DNA of 64,000 nt from a cyanobacterium PCC 7702 (GTDB taxonomy: Bacteria > Cyanobacteriota > Cyanobacteriia > Cyanobacteriales > Nostocaceae). Positions 9,734-17,940 of the stretch are shown one piece after another (position 1 is the stretch's first letter; the number at the start of each line of letters is the position of its first letter). The notes under the pieces are model-generated. The model was not told the DNA's origin. It ran no database searches and saw only the letters and a program-made list of their open reading frames with translations. A program made the position numbers and the translations under genes. Location: assembly GCA_000332255.1 (NCBI GenBank), contig KB235926.1, positions 2,226,769 to 2,290,768 of the forward strand. Reading direction: 5' to 3'.

Positions 9734-10366
9734 ATGCAAATCGGCGATCGCCAACTTCTTTCTCCTCAAATTCCATCTCCACGTATCGCTTCTTTACGCC
9801 GTACCACGCAGGAAACAGACGTACAGGTGACCATCAATTTAGACGGTAGCGGAGTTTGCAAAGCAGCCACAGGTATTCCATTCTTGGATCACATGCTGCA
9901 CCAAGTCGCCTCCCACGGCTTAATTGATTTGGATATCCAAGCTAGTGGCGATCTCGACGTTGATGACCATCACACTAACGAAGATGTGGGGATCGCTCTC
10001 GGACAAGCAATAAACAAAGCACTAGGCGATCGCAAAGGGATTATCCGCTTTGGTCATTTTCTCGCTCCCCTGGATGAAGCATTAATTCAAGTGGCGTTGG
10101 ACTTTTCCGGACGTCCCCATCTCAGCTATGGTTTAGAAATTCCAACCCAGCGGGTAGGAACCTACGACACCCAACTAGTACGAGAATTTTTTGTCGCCAT
10201 AGTCAATAACAGCCAAATGACACTGCATATTCGTCAGTTAAACGGCATTAATTCTCATCACATTATTGAAGCAACTTTTAAGGCATTTGCTAGAGCTACG
10301 CGCATGGCCATAGAAATCGATCCCCGTCGCGGTGGAACTATACCTAGTTCGAAAGGAGTTTTATAA
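9734..10366 (+). CDS. hisB: Imidazoleglycerol-phosphate dehydratase
   Basis: Sixth step of histidine synthesis: dehydrates imidazole glycerol phosphate to imidazole acetol phosphate. It is 210 residues, a single-function HisB as usual in cyanobacteria. Metal-binding histidine clusters are visible: [13 protein letters not shown] (about 50-62), [18 protein letters not shown] (about 75-92), and near the C-terminus [17 protein letters not shown] (about 175-191). The N-terminal 25 residues before [17 protein letters not shown] are poorly conserved, so a slightly later start is possible, but 9734 is the first suitable ATG. Confidence 0.96.
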   Translation: MQIGDRQLLSPQIPSPRIASLRRTTQETDVQVTINLDGSGVCKAATGIPFLDHMLHQVASHGLIDLDIQASGDLDVDDHHTNEDVGIALGQAINKALGDRKGIIRFGHFLAPLDEALIQVALDFSGRPHLSYGLEIPTQRVGTYDTQLVREFFVAIVNNSQMTLHIRQLNGINSHHIIEATFKAFARATRMAIEIDPRRGGTIPSSKGVL

Positions 10367-10839
10367 AGCCTCGTTAAGCTAAAAATTAGGAACAGTGAAA
10401 GCAGAGAATTTTAGAAAAGTTTAAATTTTAATTTTATCTCGATAAATTGCAGTCACCTTTCCATCCACTTTCCATTATCATCTCACAATTCAACTATTAA
10501 CAATCACAATAGAAGATTTAATTTGCTGCTGTTAGAGTCGCCTGACAAAAAGCAGAGCGATCGCGCATTTGTGCTGTTTTGCAACAAAACTATTATTAAT
10601 CTCCCTGGAACTGGAAAATTTATCGACTAATAAATTAAGACAAGATACTTGGAAGCTTGGTACCGACCACAGCAGTGCATGGATGCAAATGCAAAATTGG
10701 CGATCGCTACACTTTCCCATTCTTAGCTACTTTGGCAATTTTTACTTTGTGCCTGCTAAACAGAATCGCCTGACAAGATTAGTAAAAATTTGTTAACAAT
10801 CAATAGTAATAACTTCTGCAACAAAAGGAAATAAATCTT
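10367..10839. other. Noncoding gap between hisB and the broken NDH-2 gene
   Basis: About 470 bases with no gene I can support. It contains a partial and a full GCGATCGC-type motif and AT-rich stretches. A short reading frame inside it lacks coding character. A purine-rich AAAAGGAAAT stretch just before 10840 is the former ribosome-binding site of the next (broken) gene. Confidence 0.5.
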
Positions 10840-12220
10840 ATGGTGAACAAATTTGACAATCAATCACCTCACCATGTGGTGATTGTCGGTGGTGGTTTTG
10901 GTGGAATTCATGCCGTAAAAACACTGAATATCGATAATATAAAAGTTACTATAATCGACAAGCGAAACTTCCATTTATTTCAACCGCTGTTGTACCAAGT
11001 GGCAACAGGTATCCTATCTCCTGCAGACATTTCTTCACCGCTGCGTTCCGTACTGAGTAAAAAAAAGAATACAAAAGTTCTGTTAGGGGAAGTTTGCGAT
11101 ATCGATCCCCAAGCTCAAAAAGTGTTTGTAGGTGAGGAAGTAATACCTGACGACACTTTGATTGTTGCCATAGGAACCAAGCATTGCTATTTTGGCAAAG
11201 ACGATTGGGAAAAATTCGCTTCCGGGTTGAAAACTGTTAAGATGCAATAGAAATACGCGGCTGCATTTTTATGGCGTTTGAAGCTGCAGAAAAGGAAATC
11301 AATCCGCAACTGCGCCGTGCTTGGTTAACATTTGTAATTGTTAGTGGTGGTCCTACAGATGTGGAATTAGCTGGTGCGATCGCAAAACTGGCGCATCAAA
11401 CTTTGAAAGAAGATTTCTGCAATATCGATACCACGCAAGCACAAATTTTAATTTTAGAAAGTTTAGATCGAGTGTTACCTTCTTTTGCGCCGGAGCTATC
11501 GACGCAAGCAGCAGCATCCCTGGAAAAATTAGGTGTAATTGTACAAACGAAAACTCTAGTAACGAATATAGAAGGTGATTTTGTCACCATCGAACAAGAT
11601 GGGCAATTAGTTCGTATCCATGCCAAAACGGTATTATGGGCAGCAGGGGTAAAAGCTTTACCTATAGGAAAAGTGTTGGCAAAAAGAACGGGTGTGGAGT
11701 GCGATCGCGCCGGAGAGTAATTGTGGAACCAGATTTAAGCATCAAGGGATACCCAAATATTTTCGTGCTTGGTGACCTAGCCCATTATGCTCATCAGGAT
11801 GGAAAACCGCCTCCTGGTATCGCACCAGTAGCAATGAAACAAGGAAGATACGTTGGTTGTCTAATTAAACAACGCCTTGCAGGTAAAACGGAGAACTCCA
11901 AAAACTTGCTGAATAGCGCAAATTTTTGGGGACCCCGATTGCCCAGATTTCATTATGTTTACCGGGGTAGTTTAACAGTAATCGGACAAAACTCTGCTGT
12001 CGTTGATTTGGGCTCGATCAAGTTTACAGGTTTTTTGGCGTGGCTGTTTTGGTTATTAATTCAGATCTATTTTTTAATTGAATTTGACAACAAATTGGTA
12101 GTAATGATTCAGTGGAGTTGGAATTATTTTACTCGAAAACGTGGTGCTCGATTGATTGTACCTCAGGAACTCACAGGCTATTACGCCGCCGACCAAAATA
12201 GACAAATATTGAACTATTGA
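10840..12220 (+). pseudogene. Type-2 NADH dehydrogenase (NDH-2/Ndb-like), frameshifted
   Basis: Three reading frames together spell one FAD-dependent NADH:quinone oxidoreductase: HVVIVGGGFGGIHAVKTL at the N-terminus (FAD site), ELAGAIAKLAHQTLKEDF in the middle (NADH domain), and GYPNIFVLGDLAHYAHQDGK near the second FAD motif, ending in a hydrophobic FTGFLAWLFWLLIQIYFLIEF helix. The frame is lost near 11238 (one G missing from the expected GTTGAAGAT) and again near 11714 (one C missing from GGACGAGTA). Conserved glycines are also altered: the NADH site reads SGGPTDVELA where GGGPTGVELA is expected. Two deletions plus substitutions argue for real decay rather than one sequencing error. Confidence 0.82.
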
Positions 12221-12270
12221 ACGTGTAGCAAGCTGCAAGGGTACAATATAAATCCACAGTAGTAGTAGTA

Positions 12271-12999
12271 ATGAAAAGAATGGTGTTGCTAAAACCAGCC
12301 TTAAAAATAACACCAGCAGAGATGTTAGGAGTTCCTTTTGGTTGGCGTCGCGGCGACGGCGATTGGGTAGCAGTTAATGCGGCGGTGACACGGGGTGATG
12401 TTGTGCAAGTAATTCAAGAAGCTGGTTGTCCCTTGTGGCAAAAGAATTTACCCGCAGAACATCCCTTTGAATTTGGTGTGTCTCCTAAAGTAAAGGCAAA
12501 AGTTTGGATTACCGCCAAAGTTCCTCACTTTCTTAGTTCCCAAATTCCTGAAGTTTATTGGCATCCAAGGGTTTTGTGGGTAGGAATTGGTTTTCAACGG
12601 GGAACTTCTCGCCATTTGCTGGAAGCTGCAATTGAGCACATATTTCGAGAACATCAACTGGCGCAACAAGCGATCGCCAAAATTGTCACCATTGACACTA
12701 AAGCCGAGGAAGTTGGTTTAGCAGAACTTTGCCAAAAACGGCAATGGGCTCTCAAAACCTTTGCTGCTGAAGTTTTGCGCTCTATTTCTGTTCCCCATCC
12801 TTCTCCGATAGTTGAAAAAGAAGCGGGAACACCTAGCGTTGCTGAAGCTGCTGCTATATGCGGCGCCTTTAGCGATACTGCCTCAGAGGCGCTGCAGAAT
12901 TTTATTCCCAAGCAAATTTTTCGACGACCAACACAAACTGGCGCTGTGACGGTAGCAGTTGCCCAAGCGGAGATAGAATACATTGAACTTTCTCACTGA
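12271..12999 (+). CDS. CbiG-like cobalamin protein fragment (lacks N-terminal domain)
   Basis: The 242-residue frame matches the middle and C-terminal parts of CbiG (cobalt-precorrin-5A hydrolase), which in cyanobacteria is commonly fused to CobJ. The mid-region MLGVPFGWRRGDGDWVAV is at about 18-35, and the C-terminal domain VLWVGIGFQRGTSRHLLEAA...GTPSVAEAAA...TGAVTVAVAQAE at about 100-235. The CbiG N-terminal domain (roughly 120-150 residues) is missing, and no CobJ methyltransferase domain follows. It starts only about 50 bases after the NDH-2 pseudogene. I read it as a truncated remnant of a cobJ/cbiG gene, though a stable stand-alone protein cannot be excluded. An intact copy should exist elsewhere if the pathway works. 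Confidence 0.65.
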   Translation: MKRMVLLKPALKITPAEMLGVPFGWRRGDGDWVAVNAAVTRGDVVQVIQEAGCPLWQKNLPAEHPFEFGVSPKVKAKVWITAKVPHFLSSQIPEVYWHPRVLWVGIGFQRGTSRHLLEAAIEHIFREHQLAQQAIAKIVTIDTKAEEVGLAELCQKRQWALKTFAAEVLRSISVPHPSPIVEKEAGTPSVAEAAAICGAFSDTASEALQNFIPKQIFRRPTQTGAVTVAVAQAEIEYIELSH

Positions 13000-13070
13000 C
13001 AGTGCAAAGCAAAGTCTTGCTTGTCAAGTATCTGTTTCAACTGCTACAAGTAACATTGGCTCTCTGCTTT

Positions 13071-13436
13071 CTACTCTACTGCTCGTAGAAAGTAATTAAT
13101 TATACTAGCAATCACGGAAAGTACGATGGAACCGAACAGTGCCGCAATCGGCCCTTCGATGACAAAACCGTAACTGCGAGTCAGGTAGCTTGCTAGCCAA
13201 AGAGTAAAGCCGTTAATGACGAATGTAAATAAACCAAAGGTCAACAATGTAATTGGAAATGCCAATAACTTTAAAATTGGACGAATAATAGCATTAACAA
13301 TCCCAACCGCTACAGCAGCAACAATGGCTGTGCTAAAATTATCTACTCTGAAACCAATATTGAAGGCTTGGAGTATGTGAGCTGTTATCAGTAATGCTAT
13401 TGCTGTACCTAACCAAGTTAACAAAAAATGCTTCAT
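13071..13436 (-). CDS. YvlD-like small membrane protein (phage holin 4-2 family)
   Basis: 121 residues with four hydrophobic helices (about 5-23, 33-50, 57-80 and 92-115). The pattern NAIIRPILKLLAFPITLLTFGLFTFVINGFTLWLASYL is diagnostic of the YvlD/phage_holin_4_2 family. Despite the family name, members are chromosomal inner-membrane proteins without known lytic function; in Bacillus they belong to envelope-stress operons. Here it is a single gene on the minus strand, converging with the CbiG fragment. Its ATG is the first codon of a clean hydrophobic N-terminus (MKHFLLTWLGTAIALLITAH). Confidence 0.85.
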   Translation of the reverse strand: MKHFLLTWLGTAIALLITAHILQAFNIGFRVDNFSTAIVAAVAVGIVNAIIRPILKLLAFPITLLTFGLFTFVINGFTLWLASYLTRSYGFVIEGPIAALFGSIVLSVIASIINYFLRAVE

Positions 13437-13812
13437 AATTCTATATTTATTACAATTATCGATTATCTCCCCTAATTTAGAATGTTCCTAAAATTTTTAT
13501 TACAGCTTTTTATCAGTAAAATTTCATACCAAATTTCGGGAAATTCTAGCTGCACTTATAGATTGGTTAGAATTCAATAACTCAACATCCACGATCTTAT
13601 CTGGCATTTAGTTACCTGTCGAAAAACAGTCATTAAAGTTTTATATTGATCGCAAACACAATTTTTCTTGTTTAGGTGGTAGCATTTAATCATACCTCTT
13701 GTTGAGGTATTTTGCTCATCCTATCACTACTGTGGAATGGGAAAATTCAGAATTCCTAATCAGAATTCTTAACTCATTGGTTTGACCAAAGATTTAAAAT
13801 TGCACTTACATT
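13437..13812. other. Noncoding gap with two inverted repeats
   Basis: Holds the promoter of the YvlD-like gene and the 3' region of the peptidoglycan-binding gene. Two hairpins are visible: AGAATTC/GAATTCT at 13749-13769 and ATACCTC/GAGGTAT at 13692-13710. Either could terminate the minus-strand peptidoglycan-binding gene, though neither has a strong T tract on that strand. No small gene was seen. Confidence 0.5.
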
Positions 13813-14667
13813 CTACAGTTGGCGCTGTAAAACTCTCCAAGTTGCAGCACCGACGATGCCATCTGCTTCGAGTCCGTAGCGTTTTTGCAATGCGATCGCA
13901 GCAGCTTCTGTTTCCTCACCAAAATAACCATCCACTTCGCCTTTGAGAAAGCCAAGTTTTTGCAGTAGTCGCTGCAGTTTGATCACTTCGGAACCACGCA
14001 TTCCTTTACGCAGAATCGGAAATCCTTCCAAGGTATACTGAATACCAGGAATTTGCTCGGAAGGAGGAGTTGGTCGCACAGCAACAGTTGGTTGGGAACG
14101 ACGATTTCCCTGCTGTAAATTTGTGCTTTTTTGTCCGCGCGCGGATAATGTTCCTGCTTTGTTAAGTGGTTTTGCTGGTTTTGGCTCGGTGCTTGCGGCG
14201 GTCAATGTTGTCTGGGTGGGAACGGTAAAATTGGGTGAAGTTGCGGCTTTAGTTTCGTCAGGAAAAAGTCTTTCCCAGGTAGTAGTGTCAACAATTCCGT
14301 TTGGACTCAAACCAGCTGCTTTTTGAAATTGGGAAACAGCTAAAGCAGTGATTTGGTCGTATACTCCATTAACCGCACCTGTATAAAAGCCTAAAAGTTT
14401 CAGTGCTGCTTGCAATTCAGAAACAAACTGTCCTCGACTGTTCAGTTTCAGGATGGGACGATAAATGCTACCTTGGGCTGTTGGTAGCGGTGGCGCTGCT
14501 AAAGAGGATGTTACAACTGTAGTTCCCAAAAGCAAGGAGAGGGAGGAATAAACTAGTTTTTTTAAAAATAATTTAAACCTTTGTCTTGCTTGTGCGGTCG
14601 AACGTTTCACAGGCGAAGTTAGCGAAAATACGCAGTTGAAGATACTGGCCTTCTTACTCTCTTTCAT
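13813..14667 (-). CDS. Secreted peptidoglycan-binding protein with two PG_binding_1 domains
   Basis: About 284 residues from the ATG at 14667, which has a G-rich ribosome-binding stretch (GGGGGTG) a few bases upstream; an in-frame ATG at 14775 would overlap the upstream peptidase gene and is less likely. The N-terminus carries basic residues and a hydrophobic signal (SLSLLLGTTVVTSSLAAPPLP). Two peptidoglycan-binding repeats follow: LKLNSRGQFVSELQAALKLL...FQKAAGLSPNGIVDTTTWERL and LRKGMRGSEVIKLQRLLQKL...LQKRYGLEADGIVGAATWRVL, joined by a P/T/S-rich linker. No catalytic domain is seen, so it probably anchors to or senses the cell wall. It follows two M16 peptidase genes on the same strand. Confidence 0.85.
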   Translation of the reverse strand: MKESKKASIFNCVFSLTSPVKRSTAQARQRFKLFLKKLVYSSLSLLLGTTVVTSSLAAPPLPTAQGSIYRPILKLNSRGQFVSELQAALKLLGFYTGAVNGVYDQITALAVSQFQKAAGLSPNGIVDTTTWERLFPDETKAATSPNFTVPTQTTLTAASTEPKPAKPLNKAGTLSARGQKSTNLQQGNRRSQPTVAVRPTPPSEQIPGIQYTLEGFPILRKGMRGSEVIKLQRLLQKLGFLKGEVDGYFGEETEAAAIALQKRYGLEADGIVGAATWRVLQRQL

Positions 14668-14761
14668 GGGAAAACACCCCCAGTCAAGCCGATGACAACA
14701 ATTTATTCGGTAACTATGGATGCAAAATGCAGTTTGGTATTCTAAATGCATGTAATTATCG

Positions 14762-16033
14762 TTACTCAATCGCACCTCGAATTGCTTTTTCTTGACCGAC
14801 TAAAGACACGTAAGGTTCCTGCAAATACCGGGATGCAACTGCCATAGCATCACCAGCACTGACGTTGGCAATGATTTGTTGAAACTTGAGATCGAATTCT
14901 ACTCCCAAACCTAAAATTTCATACCAACCGTATATCTGAGCAATTTGGCTATTAGTTTGTTTACCCAAAGCATACTGTCCTAGAATTTTGTTCTTTGTTG
15001 CTTGCAGTACCTCTTGTGCAAGTGGAGTAGTAGAAAGTAAATCTACTTCTGCACGCAGTCCGTAAAGAGCTTTTTTAGTATTTTCTGGGGCTGTGCCCAT
15101 GTAAACTACAAATGTTGCTGGAAAAAGCCGTGTTGGATAAAAAGCAGACACTTCGTAAGCTAAACCCTGCTTTTCGCGCAACTGTACGAACAAACGGCTG
15201 GAAAGACCGTTTCCCAAGTAGGTAGATAATAGTTTTAAGACTGCATAATCAGGAGAATTAACCGTCGCCCCCAAATAACCTAGCATGACGATTGATTGTT
15301 GGGTTGGTTGGGGTACGATTGCTATTTGTGGCTGAACATCGGGGTTCGGTAAATGAAGTTTCGGTAAGGGTGCATCGGGAACTGGCCAATCGGCAAAGAT
15401 TTTTTCTACCACCGCAACCGCATCGTTTGGGGTGATCCGACCAGCGATGCTGATGACTATGTTGTCGGGACGGAAATAGATCTTGTGAAATTGCACCAAG
15501 TCCTCGCGTGTAAGGCGACTGATGGTTGATTCCTCTCCCAAAGCTGACATGGCGTAAGGATGGTCTCGGTACATTACCCGTCGCAGACGATCGAAGGCGA
15601 TGGTAAATGGATGTTCTTTTTGAGAACGAATATCTTGGAGAACGATGCGTCGTTCTAGTTCTACTTCCATTTCTGGAAAAGTAGGCGATCGCAAAATTTG
15701 TCCTGCCAATTCTAAAATCTCTGCAAAATCGGAGCTGACTGTTTTCAAAGATACTAAAAAATAATCGGCGGCTGTATCTGCACTCAAATTGGCGCCAACA
15801 GACTCTACTCGCTCAGCAATTTCCAAACTTGAAAGTCCCTCGCATCCCTTTGTTAATACAGTAGATAGCAAATGTGCTAATCCAGCTTGCTGCGGTTTTT
15901 CGTACGCACTACCAGCGCGGATAAAAATTCGCGCTGCAATAATATCTACTGTGGAATTTTCTGCTAGAAGTAGTACGATGCCATTGTGCAGTACGGTGCG
16001 ATAAATGTGAGATGCGCTCCTCAAAGTTTTCAT
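14762..16033 (-). CDS. M16-family peptidase homologue, probably the inactive subunit
   Basis: 423 residues with the two-lobed M16 (insulinase/processing-peptidase) fold. Where active members carry the zinc motif HxxEH, this protein reads GLAHLLSTVLTKG, so the Glu and second His are lost. Conserved structural segments remain: ERRIVLQDIRSQKEHPF in the N-half and KQGLAYEVSAFYPTRLFPATFVVYMGT in the C-half. It lies downstream of an active M16 gene (gap about 130 bases), the usual arrangement for heterodimeric M16 enzymes with one catalytic and one non-catalytic chain. The substrate is unknown; cyanobacterial pairs are presumed to degrade peptides. The ATG at 16033 gives MKTLRSASHIYRTVLHNG, a normal family start. 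Confidence 0.88.
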   Translation of the reverse strand: MKTLRSASHIYRTVLHNGIVLLLAENSTVDIIAARIFIRAGSAYEKPQQAGLAHLLSTVLTKGCEGLSSLEIAERVESVGANLSADTAADYFLVSLKTVSSDFAEILELAGQILRSPTFPEMEVELERRIVLQDIRSQKEHPFTIAFDRLRRVMYRDHPYAMSALGEESTISRLTREDLVQFHKIYFRPDNIVISIAGRITPNDAVAVVEKIFADWPVPDAPLPKLHLPNPDVQPQIAIVPQPTQQSIVMLGYLGATVNSPDYAVLKLLSTYLGNGLSSRLFVQLREKQGLAYEVSAFYPTRLFPATFVVYMGTAPENTKKALYGLRAEVDLLSTTPLAQEVLQATKNKILGQYALGKQTNSQIAQIYGWYEILGLGVEFDLKFQQIIANVSAGDAMAVASRYLQEPYVSLVGQEKAIRGAIE

Positions 16034-16161
16034 TTGTCCGTAGTTATTTGTCTATGTCTGTTAGGTAGTAGTTGGTAGTTAGTAATTAGTAAAAGCACAA
16101 GGCTTTGCAGCTAACTGCACCGCAGTTGGTGATTTTCCGCTCCTTACTAACCCTTTAACCA

Positions 16162-17511
16162 CTACCACTCATAAGGTTTGAGTACTGTCACCACGTAATG
16201 GTCTGGTGAAAGATGTTCTTTTGCTAATTGTTGCAGTTGCTGGGCATCAAAGGACTTGATTTTTTCTGGATATGTCACTGCTATTTCTGCTTGGGCAATG
16301 GTGTTGTAATAACCATACAACCCTGCTAACTGATTTGGGGTTTCTGTAGAAAATGCAAAATCATTGCACAGCAACCTCTGAGCTCGAGCTATTTCTTGTT
16401 CGCTGATTCCACAAGCGATCAAATCATGCAAGTGGAGGCGAATTAAAGACTCGACTTGCTCCAAATTTTCTGGTTCCAGCCAAGCAGCGATTGTAAATAA
16501 ACTAGAGTCTTTTTGTAGGGAAAAGTTGCTGCAAATTCGCTGTACCAATTGTTGTTCTTCCCGTAAGTCTCGCACCAAGCGTGAAGTTCTACCTTCTGAT
16601 AACAGCACTGACAACAAATCTAAACCATAAGCTTTACCAAGCTGTTCGACTCCAGGACCTATCCACCCCATCAATAATCGCGCCTGTTCTAAACGCGGTA
16701 AATACAATTCTTGACGACGAATTCCTGTAATTTGCGGTTTTGCAAATTCCTGATTTTGAGGACACTTATGACTAGGAACAGTAAATTTATCAAACGTGCG
16801 GTTGACTAATTCCAGTGCTGGTTGCTCAGCAATTCCCCCAACAATTACTACTGTCATGTTCTCTGGTTGGTAGTAAGTGCTGTGAAAACAGCGCATCGCC
16901 TCTGGAGAGTGCTGCATCAATTGCTCCTCACTACCTAAGACGGAACGTCCGTAGGGATGGTGCTGGTAAAGATTTTGGATGAGGGACTGAAATCCGATCC
17001 AATCAGGATCGTCTTGACAAGAGCGAATTTCCTCTAACACCACATCCCGCTCGCGCCGAAATTCGTCCTCCGGTATGGCTGGATTTTGTAACAGTTCTCC
17101 TAAATAAGGCAAAATTTCTGGCAAAAAAGGGGTAGCTGTAGTAATGCAGTAATGGGCGTAATCATAGCTTGTTGCTGCATTCGTTACTCCGCCCCAGTTT
17201 TCAATTTTTTGATCGAACATTCCCGGTGGAAGTGTTGCTGTACCTTTAAATATCATGTGCTCTAAAAAGTGAGCCATGCCAAACCAAGGTTCTGGCTCTA
17301 CTCTTGCACCAGCACGCACCCAAACATCCGCCACAACTACGGGAGTGGCAGATATTTCCTGATGAATGAACGTTAAACCATTAGCTAATCTGAAAACCGA
17401 GGCTGGAAACACAGTGAGTGATGATGATGATGATGATGATGATGATAATGAGTTATAAATTAGTTCGTTTAACAAATTTTCGGTTCGATCTGCAACGTAT
17501 CGCAATCTCAC
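16162..17511 (-). CDS. M16-family zinc metallopeptidase, catalytic subunit
   Basis: 449 residues. The zinc-binding HFLEH motif is at 81-85 (GMAHFLEHMIFKG), and the downstream metal ligand region REEQQLVQ/ERDVVLEEIRSCQDDP is present. It is a peptidase of the insulinase/mitochondrial-processing family, probably acting as a heterodimer with the inactive homologue encoded next. The N-terminus is odd: residues 23-31 are nine serines encoded by nine TCA triplets (17419-17445), inserted just before the conserved FRLANGLTFIHQE. The start at 17511 makes this tract part of the protein; no better start lies between the tract and the fold. Confidence 0.9.
   Translation of the reverse strand: MRLRYVADRTENLLNELIYNSLSSSSSSSSSLTVFPASVFRLANGLTFIHQEISATPVVVADVWVRAGARVEPEPWFGMAHFLEHMIFKGTATLPPGMFDQKIENWGGVTNAATSYDYAHYCITTATPFLPEILPYLGELLQNPAIPEDEFRRERDVVLEEIRSCQDDPDWIGFQSLIQNLYQHHPYGRSVLGSEEQLMQHSPEAMRCFHSTYYQPENMTVVIVGGIAEQPALELVNRTFDKFTVPSHKCPQNQEFAKPQITGIRRQELYLPRLEQARLLMGWIGPGVEQLGKAYGLDLLSVLLSEGRTSRLVRDLREEQQLVQRICSNFSLQKDSSLFTIAAWLEPENLEQVESLIRLHLHDLIACGISEQEIARAQRLLCNDFAFSTETPNQLAGLYGYYNTIAQAEIAVTYPEKIKSFDAQQLQQLAKEHLSPDHYVVTVLKPYEW
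17419..17445 (-). repeat. Trinucleotide microsatellite (TCA)9 inside the M16 peptidase gene
   Basis: Nine perfect tandem TGA triplets on the plus strand (TCA on the coding strand) encode a run of serines near the N-terminus. Because the unit is three bases, length changes keep the frame. Slippage could therefore vary the serine tract between strains. Confidence 0.9.
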
Positions 17512-17644
17512 AATTGTAACTATTATCTCGACCTAAATTAGAATCAATTGATACAGATTCTCTTCAGGTAAGATTTAGATAATAGCCTGCATACTCTCGT
17601 AAATTTGTAAAGCTTTTTATTTTTCTTTTACCAAAGTATAAAAA

Positions 17645-17689
17645 CTTTTAATAATTAAAGCTCCTAAGCCTGGTCTGACTTAAGGAGCT
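17645..17689 (-). terminator. Rho-independent terminator after purK/6S RNA
   Basis: On the minus strand AGCTCCT (17689-17683) pairs with AGGAGCT (17665-17659), with an inner CTT/AAG extension. It is followed by TTTAATTATTAAAAGTTTTT. It lies just beyond the mature 3' end predicted for the 6S RNA, as expected for a precursor trimmed at its 3' end. Confidence 0.75.
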
Positions 17690-17699
17690 ACTAGTCTTG

Positions 17700-17882
17700 A
17701 ATTCACCGCAACGCCGTTTTACCTAAGTTTTTGACCTGGAGAAACCAGGTGGGCACCGGTGTTTTTCGTTTAAAGTTTCCGGGTACAAGCCCGGTCTACT
17801 GCCACGAAAAATGTTTGGTTCCCTTATTTTTTAAGTCATAGATCACAAAACTTGTTGGCAGTCACCAACGTTGCAGTGCAAT
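17700..17882 (-). ncRNA. ssaA: 6S RNA
   Basis: The segment downstream of purK folds as 6S RNA. The 5' end ATTGCACTGCAACG (17882-17869) pairs with the 3' end CGTTGCGGTGAAT (17713-17701) through a long closing stem with one bulge. The interior holds hairpins such as CCGGG/CCCGG and ACCTGG/CCAGGT. Length is about 183 bases, close to the roughly 185 known for cyanobacterial 6Sa RNA, and as I recall the cyanobacterial gene commonly lies next to purK. A strong promoter sits exactly 7 bases before the 5' end. 6S RNA binds the RNA polymerase holoenzyme by mimicking an open promoter. I did not verify the sequence against a known 6S RNA. Confidence 0.85.
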
Positions 17883-17888
17883 ACGACC

Positions 17889-17917
17889 ATTATAGCTTTC
17901 AAAAATCATGTTGTGCA
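17889..17917 (-). promoter_or_regulatory. Sigma70-type promoter of the 6S RNA gene
   Basis: On the minus strand TGCACA (17917-17912), a 17-base spacer, then a perfect TATAAT (17894-17889). Transcription would start at 17882, which is precisely the first base of the closing stem. The promoter lies inside the purK-6S gap, so the RNA need not depend on purK readthrough. Confidence 0.75.
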
Positions 17918-17940
17918 TGTAGGTGAGATTTTTTGAGAAT

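Noticed and set aside
10569-10796. 75-codon frame between hisB and the NDH-2 pseudogene
   Set aside because: Lacks coding character and homology, and includes a GCGATCGC repeat. Considered noncoding.
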